From NCBI RefSeq assembly GCF_017982655.1, contig NZ_JABXYX010000081.1:1-35152 (forward strand): a stretch of DNA of 35,152 bases, read 5' to 3'. The notes under the pieces are model-generated. The model was given only the letters and a program-made list of their open reading frames with translations. It searched no databases and was not told where the DNA came from. The DNA is from Brasilonema sp. CT11. Lineage in GTDB: Bacteria; Cyanobacteriota; Cyanobacteriia; Cyanobacteriales; Nostocaceae. A program made the translations under genes and the position numbers. Below are positions 25,711 to 33,103 of the stretch, in pieces; the stretch's first letter is position 1; every line of letters starts with the position of its first letter.

Positions 25711-26889
25711 ATGCATCAGTTTATCTTATCCCGAGCAGCGCTGATTCTTCTGTCAACCACACTAGCGGTTTTGACTGTTGCCTGTAATGGAAAGCAACAG
25801 GTTAGCGTTACAAGTCATGAGGAGCAACCTGCGTCTAAAGATCAAAGCGTTGCATCCCCTGTAGCGACAATGGCACCTGCAAGTGTTACTCCACAATCAC
25901 AGCCGACGGTGCAACCCACCAGAGAGATGTCAGTTAACTATTTTGAACAGGGGCTGGACAAAGCTGTTGGAGCTCTCAACGTCAGCCAATCAGCTAAATC
26001 GAGTGAGGATTGGAATTTTGTGGCAATTCAACTTGCAGATGCGATCGCCTTGATGAAAAAAGTGCCAGCTGATAGTCCTGATTTCACAAACGCCCAAGCA
26101 AAAATTTTAGATTACCAGCTTGATCTCAAAAATGCAATACACAAAGCCGTCCCCCCTATCAATCCGGTACAACAAGCGCAACCAGAAAGGATAGCTACCG
26201 TTCCTCAAATTTCTGTGACACCAACTGTGACACCAGAGATTACCAAACCAACTATCACCAAAACACCTGCCGCAGCACCAGAAAAATTCCAACCACCATT
26301 ACCACAGGTGACTCCACTAACACCGCTTAAACAACAACAGGTGTTTGTTCCACCAACAATTAAACGACAAAACGAACAACAGGTGTATATAGCCCAGATT
26401 AAACGACGAATTGGTGGTACGCCAATTATCGAAGTCACCTTTAATGGCACTCAACCGTTTGAGATGATTTTAGATACAGGAGCTAGTGGCACAGTGATCA
26501 CCCAGAATATGGCAAATGCTTTGGGAGTGGTGCAAGTCGGAAAGGCTAAGGCAAACACAGCAAATTCTAAAGCAGTGGAATTTCCTATCGGTTATGTGGA
26601 TTCGATGGAAGTTGCTGGGGCGAAGGTGAATCATGTTTCTGTGGCGATCGCAGGCGCGGATTTAGAAACTGGGCTTCTCGGACATGACTTTTTTGGTGGC
26701 TACGATATCACCATTAAACGCGACATTGTAGAATTTCGTCCCCAATCGACTTCGCCTGTTTGGGGTGGGCGATCCGCGCCAATGCCCATTGGGCGGCTAA
26801 GAGATAACCCATCGCAAACCACTCCCAGAGTAACTGAGTTTAGTGCTCCAACTGCGCCCAAGCAACTCCCTTCTGTAACAGATCCTTAG
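25711..26889 (+). CDS. Retropepsin-like aspartyl protease, lipoprotein
   Basis: 392 residues. A lipoprotein signal peptide ends in LTVAC (Cys25), followed by a Ser/Thr/Pro-rich linker, a short helical region (about residues 72-145: VNYFEQGLDKAVGALN...), a second Pro/Thr-rich linker (residues 145-220) and a C-terminal retroviral-type aspartyl protease domain. This has the active-site motif MILDTGASGTVIT with D255 and the later strand LLGHDFFGGYDITI. Only one DTGA motif is present, so the enzyme should act as a homodimer like retropepsin. It is probably anchored in the periplasm or outer membrane, the linkers carrying the protease away from the membrane. Substrate unknown. The domain belongs to the clan that includes TIGR02281-like and gag-type bacterial proteases. 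Confidence 0.85.
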   Translation: MHQFILSRAALILLSTTLAVLTVACNGKQQVSVTSHEEQPASKDQSVASPVATMAPASVTPQSQPTVQPTREMSVNYFEQGLDKAVGALNVSQSAKSSEDWNFVAIQLADAIALMKKVPADSPDFTNAQAKILDYQLDLKNAIHKAVPPINPVQQAQPERIATVPQISVTPTVTPEITKPTITKTPAAAPEKFQPPLPQVTPLTPLKQQQVFVPPTIKRQNEQQVYIAQIKRRIGGTPIIEVTFNGTQPFEMILDTGASGTVITQNMANALGVVQVGKAKANTANSKAVEFPIGYVDSMEVAGAKVNHVSVAIAGADLETGLLGHDFFGGYDITIKRDIVEFRPQSTSPVWGGRSAPMPIGRLRDNPSQTTPRVTEFSAPTAPKQLPSVTDP

Positions 26890-27317
26890 TGCTTGTGACA
26901 AAACTCTCCACTCAACGCACTGTTATACTTGCCCAACTCTTGCTTGACACCTTTCAAATCTAAGAACAACTTATACCATTTTGGATTTTAGATTCTCAAA
27001 CAGTTACTAGTAATCGCTTAATGCGTTCCATCTGTCGCAAACATTTTTTGAATTGGTATCATTTCATTTAAAAAAACTTGACATTTGATACTTTTTGATC
27101 GTTAATTAAGTTTCTTAGCATGAGATTTTTTTACCTTGCCTTAACCTTTTCTTAACTTCTACTTAATATTGACGTTGTTTACTTATTACTAATTCACTTT
27201 TTGCTGCAACATTTAAGCCCTCCAAAATCTGATAACTCCAGAAATTGGAGGGTTGTTTCTGCTACTAAGTAGCAAGTAAACCTTTGCAATCCTATCGAAG
27301 CAATATTAGAACAGACT
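26890..27317. other. Intergenic region with hairpin
   Basis: About 430 bp, AT-rich. CCCTCCA (27218-27224) pairs with TGGAGGG (27246-27252) and is followed by TTGTTTCT, resembling a terminator or attenuator in front of the next ORF. A TTGACA box occurs near 27078, without a good -10 at standard spacing. No gene seen. Confidence 0.45.
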
Positions 27318-29153
27318 TTGAAGGATAATCACTTTCTCTTAGATACAGCCAAGTCCTACTTGCTCAAAGAAATTGTACCTCAAGCGAACAAGATAGACCA
27401 TGATCCAAATACTTTATTGTATGCACTCCAAGGTCTTGGCGAATTAGACCTTTTGGCACTCAAGGTTCCACATCACTGGAGTGGAAAAGAAGTTAGTGAA
27501 CAGACATATGGCGACTTTCAGGAACTAGTAGCACGCTATTCTGGTGCTTTAGTCTTTTTGCAAACTCAACACCAGAGTGCGGCTGGTATGCTTGTTGCTA
27601 GTGCCAACTCGTCGCTACAGGAAAGATACCTCCCCCGTATGGGCAACGGTGAAATTTTACTAGGTGTTGGTTTTTCCCAGTTGCGACGCGCAGGTGATCC
27701 CCTGACTGTAGCCACACCGGTTGCTGGGGGATATCAACTTAATGGGGTTGTTCCTTGGGTGACAGGATGGGAATTTTTTGGCGAATTTATCATTGCTGCC
27801 ACATTACCAGATGGTGGCGCTGTTTATGGTATTGTCCCGTTAGTCGAAACACATCAAGAGTCAGGAGGTACACTGACACTTTCACCTCCAGCACAGCTGG
27901 CGGCGATGACATCAGCTAATACCGTAACCGCTACCCTGAAAAACTGGTTCTTACCCACAGAAAGTGTTGTTTTCATTAAACCTGCTGGTTGGATTCACGA
28001 AAACGATAAAAAGAATATTCTTGCAGCTGTTTTTATGGCGACGGGATGCGCCCTTGCTGGTTTAGATATTGTGGAGTCCGTCGTCAGCAGAAAACCTCTA
28101 CCTTTTATCCAAAAAGCTTTTGATTCTCTGCAACAGGAATTGAATAACTGTCGCAACGCTGTTCGCGAAGCGCAAAATAATTCTAGTTTGGAATTTGCTG
28201 AACGCTTACAATTGCGGGCTTGGGCGATTGATCTTGCAGGACGAATAGCTCATGCAGCGGTGACTGTTTCTAGTGGTGCTGCTATATATAGTCATCATAA
28301 TGCACAACGGGTGTACCGTGAGGCGCTGGTCTTTACTGTGATGGGTCAAACTCCTGCAATTATGGAAGCAACTTTGGGGAGATTGACACGATCAGGTTTT
28401 GAGAATGAACCGCAGAGGCGCAGAGGAAGCAGAGAGGGAAGAGAAGAGGAGAAAAAGATCGTTTATTCGCGGGTGATACATTTAAGTCATGTCATTGACT
28501 CAGATATTCCTCAATGGCAAGGTGATCCACCAGTTGAATTTGAGACTGTGGCTCAACTGCATAAGGATGGTTATTATCTGCGGCGTTTTTCTCTAGGGGA
28601 ACACAGCGCGACTCATATTAATGCTTCCAACAGTTTTCACCTTGATGGTGTAGGAATTCACGAGTATTGTGCTGAGTCGTTGGTTGTCCCTGCGGTAGTT
28701 ATTGATATTCGGGAACAGGCGCTGGTAAATCCGGATTATACTCTTTGTGTTGAGGATATTCTGAGTTGGGAGGAACGCTACGGTAAGATTCCGCCTGGTT
28801 GTGTAGTGTTACTGTATACAGGTTGGCAAGAGAAATGGTCGGATCAACAAGCTTTTTTATACCAGGACGAGCAAGGAAGTATGCATTTTCCTGGGTTTGG
28901 TAGTGATGCGACACGCTTTTTACTAGAGGAACGTCAAATTGCCGGAGTCGGAATTGATACTCATGGAGTAGATTCAGGGCAAGATACTACTTTTGGGACT
29001 AATTCCTTAGTGTTGGAGAAACCCCGTATTGTATTGGAGAATTTAACGAATTTGGATCAGTTACCGCCAACAGGGGCGACTTTGGCAATTGGTGCGCTGC
29101 GGTTACGAGGTGGTTCGGGTTCTCCGGTTGGGGTGTTGGCGTTGATTCCATAA
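27318..29153 (+). CDS. Acyl-CoA dehydrogenase-like / cyclase-family fusion protein
   Basis: 611 residues, read from TTG 27318 (no ATG or GTG is available before the domain). Residues 1 to about 360 are an acyl-CoA dehydrogenase-like flavoprotein (VGFSQLRRAGDPLTVATPVA in the FAD-contacting middle domain, then the four-helix C-terminal domain ending MEATLGRLTRS). Residues from about 380 are a complete cyclase-family (kynurenine formamidase-like) domain with YSRVIHLSHVIDSDIPQWQG, the metal-site region GEHSATHINASNSFH, and GVGIDTHGVDSGQDTTFGTN. The usual HxGTHxDxPxH motif is altered: Asn for Asp and Ser for Pro. The joint is a charged linker encoded by an interspersed repeat, so this is likely a recent read-through of two adjacent genes. 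The physiological reaction is unknown. Confidence 0.75.
   Translation: MKDNHFLLDTAKSYLLKEIVPQANKIDHDPNTLLYALQGLGELDLLALKVPHHWSGKEVSEQTYGDFQELVARYSGALVFLQTQHQSAAGMLVASANSSLQERYLPRMGNGEILLGVGFSQLRRAGDPLTVATPVAGGYQLNGVVPWVTGWEFFGEFIIAATLPDGGAVYGIVPLVETHQESGGTLTLSPPAQLAAMTSANTVTATLKNWFLPTESVVFIKPAGWIHENDKKNILAAVFMATGCALAGLDIVESVVSRKPLPFIQKAFDSLQQELNNCRNAVREAQNNSSLEFAERLQLRAWAIDLAGRIAHAAVTVSSGAAIYSHHNAQRVYREALVFTVMGQTPAIMEATLGRLTRSGFENEPQRRRGSREGREEEKKIVYSRVIHLSHVIDSDIPQWQGDPPVEFETVAQLHKDGYYLRRFSLGEHSATHINASNSFHLDGVGIHEYCAESLVVPAVVIDIREQALVNPDYTLCVEDILSWEERYGKIPPGCVVLLYTGWQEKWSDQQAFLYQDEQGSMHFPGFGSDATRFLLEERQIAGVGIDTHGVDSGQDTTFGTNSLVLEKPRIVLENLTNLDQLPPTGATLAIGALRLRGGSGSPVGVLALIP
28404..28451 (+). 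repeat. GCAGAGGCGCAGAGG-type interspersed repeat forming the fusion linker
   Basis: The segment AACCGCAGAGGCGCAGAGGA and the following AG/GA-rich tail are the common cyanobacterial intergenic repeat usually seen between genes. Here it is read as a charged linker (NEPQRRRGSREGREEEKK) joining two enzyme domains. Confidence 0.75.
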
Positions 29154-29321
29154 AAAATCTTTGTTGGCTTTTGATTTTGTTGGTTTTTGATAAAAATAGG
29201 ACTTACGTATTTCGAGGAAGGAGACAAAGAAAGAGATTATCTCCTGCTGTCTCCTCCTCGATTGCTTTTTAAGTCCATTCAACTGTACGAAAGTTTTCTA
29301 CGAATCTGCTCACAGTTTATC

Positions 29322-29726
29322 CTATGCAAGCTTATCAAGCTGATTTATTATTCCAGCAATTTTTACCAGTCCTGAAGTTGGGCTTAAGATTACGCTAACA
29401 AGGTTCGTAAGATTCGTTAAGATTTCTACGAACTTATTCGGTTCTTTTAGTTCTTCGATCGCAGCGTCTAACTTCTGCGTGACTTTTTCTATTCTTTTTG
29501 CTGGTTGTTGCAAATCAGTCACGATTTCGTCAATTTGTCCAAGAGCTATCTTATTTAGACGATTATTAAGAGTAGTTACCCATTTTGATATTTCTAAGGA
29601 ATCTGCTTGACTTATCTTAGACTTCGTAACTAACTCTAGCCTCATATCGTTTATCGAGTCAGCAACTTCTCTTATAAGCTCGCCACACTCTTGCAAGTCA
29701 CTCGAATTAAAAGTAGATACTATCAT
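29322..29726 (-). CDS. Small helical protein, second gene of an uncharacterised pair
   Basis: 134 residues from the ATG at 29726, preceded by AAGGA at about 8 bases; the frame is also open from 29759. The protein is almost entirely helical: an N-terminal part with SSDLQECGELIREVADSIND, a central amphipathic, probably coiled-coil part (QPAKRIEKVTQKLDAAIEEL), and a C-terminal hydrophobic stretch (LTNLTNLVSVILSPTSGLVK) that could insert in or lie on a membrane. I do not recognise a named family. It follows the lipoprotein gene by 63 bp on the same strand and is very likely in one operon with it. It could be a partner, inhibitor or membrane-acting effector; this is inference only. Confidence 0.65.
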   Translation of the reverse strand: MIVSTFNSSDLQECGELIREVADSINDMRLELVTKSKISQADSLEISKWVTTLNNRLNKIALGQIDEIVTDLQQPAKRIEKVTQKLDAAIEELKEPNKFVEILTNLTNLVSVILSPTSGLVKIAGIINQLDKLA

Positions 29727-29789
29727 TTTACTTTTCCTTATTTGTTGGTAAATGAACAATGATGAAACCTGTTAATAGGGAGATTTAAA

Positions 29790-30872
29790 TTACAAACCTT
29801 TATCCATTTTCTGAATCAAAGGTTCTAACTTTGCTTCGGAATCGGATACTATTTTCCCAACTCTTTTTAGTTGTTCCTGATCGTATGTAACTGCTTTCTC
29901 TTTAGTCGCTGCTTTATCTGCGTTGGCTGTGTAAAGGTCTTGACAATAGTTTGGTAACTGGGCATCATCGATTTGATCTTTACCTTTACCTTGAAACTCT
30001 TTTTTCAGATTGCTATGCAGTGTGGCTATTGTCTGAAGTGTTTGTATATATTTTTCGGCTGCATCTCTTCTAACTCTGATAGAATCCATAGCGTTGTTAT
30101 ACTTTTCTTCTAGCGTGATGAAATCTAGAGTATGAGTTTCTGAAACTGGTGTCAGTCCACCTATGTAATCAGTAAAGTAGGTTCGGATTTGTCCCTCTTC
30201 TGCTGTCAAAATTCCATTAACATAAGCCTGTTTTGTCAGTGCTATTAAGCCTCCTGTTGCAGGTTGGTTAGAGGTTGAATCTTTTACATCAGATGTTGCA
30301 CCAATATAAGTCTGTATATCTTTATCAGTACACAAAATTGCTTTTTTCAACTTTTCGCGGCGAAATCCCCTTGTGAATGCATTCGTAAGAAATTTGGCTA
30401 TATTTATGCCTGCGTCAACATCAGGGCCTTTTAAACTAAAGAGTTGTCCGTTAGATTGGGAAATTTTTAAATTATTGAGTGATTCATCAAGAGCAGTAAA
30501 GTTTTTATCGAAAGATACAGTATCATCGCTAGCCAGCTTACCCAATGCTATTACATACTTTACAAGCACAGAATTTGCATCTTTAACCTTTGCAACAGCC
30601 GGTTTGTTTAAATCATCACAAGTTTGTTCTTCCCGTTGTCTTTCGGGAAATGAGCCAGAAGAACCCTTTTCTGTCAAAAAAGACATGTATTTTGTTCTTG
30701 TTATGCAAGAGTTATAAATGTCATTAGCTATTTCGGATGATTTTTGATCCAGCGTATCAGCCATTTTTCCTACATTTTTAACTGAGGGAAAATCACGACC
30801 ACAACTGTTAAGTAAAAGAGCAAGCGGAACTAGAGCAAATATTGCTCTGCGAGGTTTAAGATGAGGTGTCAT
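29790..30872 (-). CDS. Helical lipoprotein, first gene of an uncharacterised pair
   Basis: 360 residues with a lipoprotein signal peptide (MTPHLKPRRAIFALVPLALL, lipobox LNSC, Cys24). The mature part is rich in helix, with SVKNVGKMADTLDQKSSEIA and two cysteines in SCITRTKY and QTCDDL that could pair in the periplasm. A segment VKYVIALGKLASDDTVSFDK follows, and a charged coiled-coil-like C-terminus (QEQLKRVGKIVSDSEAKLEP). I do not recognise a named domain. It is exported and lipid-anchored, facing the periplasm. The downstream helical gene, 63 bp away, is its likely partner. The two genes stand alone between unrelated enzymes on the other strand, a typical arrangement for a mobile or accessory module. 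No transposase or integrase is adjacent. Confidence 0.75.
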   Translation of the reverse strand: MTPHLKPRRAIFALVPLALLLNSCGRDFPSVKNVGKMADTLDQKSSEIANDIYNSCITRTKYMSFLTEKGSSGSFPERQREEQTCDDLNKPAVAKVKDANSVLVKYVIALGKLASDDTVSFDKNFTALDESLNNLKISQSNGQLFSLKGPDVDAGINIAKFLTNAFTRGFRREKLKKAILCTDKDIQTYIGATSDVKDSTSNQPATGGLIALTKQAYVNGILTAEEGQIRTYFTDYIGGLTPVSETHTLDFITLEEKYNNAMDSIRVRRDAAEKYIQTLQTIATLHSNLKKEFQGKGKDQIDDAQLPNYCQDLYTANADKAATKEKAVTYDQEQLKRVGKIVSDSEAKLEPLIQKMDKGL

Positions 30873-31103
30873 GTAATTATTTATGCAGGTATAGTGGAGA
30901 AAGAAGTTAACTTGATTTGTCTTCCTTCTACATTCTTAATAGGTGCAACGGAAAGTGACTTATGCAGTGCTGAGATAAAAATAGATAAGATTTTGTTTTG
31001 TCTCTAGTTGGCGATCGCCCTCGGTGTGACTTGACTACAACTGATAAATCAAGCGAAACTGGTGCAAATGTTCCAGTGCATCTCAAATCCGGAGGTGTAT
31101 ATC

Positions 31104-32600
31104 ATGATCACTCCCCTGACTTGTCGCAATTACATCGCTGCTGAATGGGTGAATGCTGCTTGTGTTGACACCCTAGAAAGTCGTAACCCTGCTGATAATC
31201 GGGAAGTTGTGGCGACTTTCCCGCGTTCTGCAGCAGTTGATGTTGATACTGCAGTCGTAGCAGCCCGCAAGGCATACCGCAGTTGGCGACTCGTCCCTGC
31301 GCCAGCAAGAGCAGAATATATCCATAAAGTGGGAGAACTTTTACAAAAATATAAAGAAGAACTTGCCCATCTCATGAGTCGGGAAATGGGTAAACCCCTG
31401 ACGGAAGCACGGGGAGATGTTCAAGAAGGAATTGATTGCGCTTTTTACAATGCTGGTGAAGGACGACGATTGTTTGGGCAAACGACACCTTCAGAAATGC
31501 CCAACAAATTCGCGATGACTGTAAGAACGCCTGTTGGAGTTTGCGCCCTGATCACTCCGTGGAATTTCCCAGTCGCTATTCCCTGCTGGAAAATGATGCC
31601 AGCTTTGGTGTGCGGTAATACTGTTATCCTCAAACCCGCTGAAGATACCCCCGCCTGTGCAACGAAACTGATTGAGATTTTTGCAGAAGCTGGTTTCCCT
31701 GAAGGCGTTGTCAATTTGGTGCATGGAGTCGGACAAGAAGCGGGAAAAGCTTTAGTTGAACATCCTGATGTTGACTTGGTATCTTTTACGGGTTCTTCTG
31801 AAACGGGTGCTTTTGTCGCCTCGACTTGCGGACGCACTCACAAGCGAGTTTGTTTGGAGATGGGAGGCAAAAATGCTCAAATTGTGATGGAAGATGCAGA
31901 TTTAGAACTTGCTCTTGAGGGTGCAGTTTGGGGGGCTTTTGGGACAACTGGGCAAAGATGTACTGCAACCAGTCGTCTGATTTTGCACCGCGACATCAAA
32001 GAGAAATTTACCGCTATGCTCAAAGAGCGTACTAGCAAGTTACGCTTGGGCGCAGGAATTGATCCCAACATTGATATCGGTCCAATTATTAACGAAAAGC
32101 AACTTCAACGGGTGAACAAGTATCTAGATATTGCTCGTGAAGAAGGTGCAAAAGTGTTGATTGGTGGAGAAATCGCAACTGAGGGAGAATTACAACACGG
32201 TTACTTTTTTCAACCGACTATTCTTGATCAAGTCACTCCCAAAATGCGAGTCGCTTGTGAAGAGATGTTTGGACCTGTGGTGGCGGTGATAGAGGTGGGT
32301 TCATTTGAAGAGGCGATCGCCATCCTCAACAACACTCCCTACGGTCTTTCTTCTTCAATTTACACCCGCGATGTCAACCGCGCTTTCGCCGCTATGCGCG
32401 ATATTGAAGCCGGGATCACTTATATCAATGGTCCTACGATTGGTGCAGAAGTTCATTTGCCCTTTGGTGGTGTCAAACAAACTGGAAACGGACACAGGGA
32501 AGCTGGTTCTGCTGTTTTGGATGTGTTTACAGAATGGAAGACTGTGTACGTGGACTTCTCTGGAAGTTTGCAGCGTGCTCAAATAGATAATCGTAGTTAG
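31104..32600 (+). CDS. NAD(P)-dependent aldehyde dehydrogenase
   Basis: 498 residues from the ATG at 31104, chosen because GGAGG lies 8 bases upstream; the frame also opens at 31062 but without a site. The Rossmann region has GVCALITPWNFPVAIPCWKM and KPAEDTPACA, and FTGSSETGA the nucleotide-binding turn. The catalytic Glu252 is in VCLEMGGKNAQ and the nucleophile Cys286 in GTTGQRCTATSR. EEMFGPVVAV and the C-terminal PFGGVKQTGNGHREAG complete the family pattern. Length and motifs fit class I/II soluble ALDHs oxidising an aldehyde to the acid. The substrate could be a semialdehyde or aliphatic aldehyde and cannot be told here. An S4-domain gene starts 12 bp after its stop and is likely co-transcribed. 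Confidence 0.93.
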   Translation: MITPLTCRNYIAAEWVNAACVDTLESRNPADNREVVATFPRSAAVDVDTAVVAARKAYRSWRLVPAPARAEYIHKVGELLQKYKEELAHLMSREMGKPLTEARGDVQEGIDCAFYNAGEGRRLFGQTTPSEMPNKFAMTVRTPVGVCALITPWNFPVAIPCWKMMPALVCGNTVILKPAEDTPACATKLIEIFAEAGFPEGVVNLVHGVGQEAGKALVEHPDVDLVSFTGSSETGAFVASTCGRTHKRVCLEMGGKNAQIVMEDADLELALEGAVWGAFGTTGQRCTATSRLILHRDIKEKFTAMLKERTSKLRLGAGIDPNIDIGPIINEKQLQRVNKYLDIAREEGAKVLIGGEIATEGELQHGYFFQPTILDQVTPKMRVACEEMFGPVVAVIEVGSFEEAIAILNNTPYGLSSSIYTRDVNRAFAAMRDIEAGITYINGPTIGAEVHLPFGGVKQTGNGHREAGSAVLDVFTEWKTVYVDFSGSLQRAQIDNRS

Positions 32601-32612
32601 GTTATTAGATTT

Positions 32613-32822
32613 ATGGAGACAAGCGCCAGCACAATTAAACTCGACCAGTTTTTAAAGTTCGTGGGTATAGCACCGACTGGTGGGCAAGCTAAGCTACTCA
32701 TTCAAGGAGGTGATGTCAAAGTTAATAATACAGTTGAAACCCGACGAGGACGGAAATTAGTATCAGGCGACAAGGTGACGCTGGGAGGACAAACTTTTGA
32801 GGTTGATTTGGAGAATTTATAA
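32613..32822 (+). CDS. S4-domain RNA-binding protein (YbcJ-like)
   Basis: 69 residues, consisting of a single S4 domain: IKLDQFLKFVGIAPTGGQAK, LIQGGDVKVNNTVETRRGRK, then LVSGDKVTLGGQTFEVD. This is the YbcJ/YaaA-like group of small free-standing S4 proteins, which bind structured RNA. It follows the aldehyde dehydrogenase by 12 bp, so translation probably depends on that transcript. A functional link to the dehydrogenase is not obvious. No own Shine-Dalgarno is seen. Confidence 0.9.
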   Translation: METSASTIKLDQFLKFVGIAPTGGQAKLLIQGGDVKVNNTVETRRGRKLVSGDKVTLGGQTFEVDLENL

Positions 32823-33103
32823 TTGACAGCATGCCAAATGTTCGCTCTTTATGCCAGATGCTGTGCGAGCATATTGGTGGCTTGTCATAGTACGCGAGCA
32901 AGATGCTCGCACTACTTTCACACCATTGGAATGCTTTCTTTATAATTTTTCTAATACCGTTTCACGAAACACTTAATACAAATATATAATTTGTCCCTAA
33001 TTCTTTCCCCCTGCCCCCTGCTACCCATTTGTCTCAACCTTAAAGTAAAACAATATAATGGGTATAGGAAATCACATCAGCCATTAATCAGTCAACTTCC
33101 TGC
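32823..33103. other. Intergenic region with GCGAGCA hairpin repeat
   Basis: About 280 bp. GCGAGCA-AGA-TGCTCGC (32894-32910) is a perfect 7-bp hairpin, with a further GTGCGAGCATATTGG copy near 32863; such GCGAGC repeats are interspersed in cyanobacterial genomes. A CCCCCTGCCCCCTGC tract lies near 33007-33022. It includes the promoter of the NACHT gene; no box is recognised. Confidence 0.5.

Noticed and set aside
29198-29207. AGGACTTACG, similar to the end of the MITE at 3.1 kb
   Set aside because: Only one partial end is present, with no matching inverted copy or target duplication nearby, so no element can be drawn.
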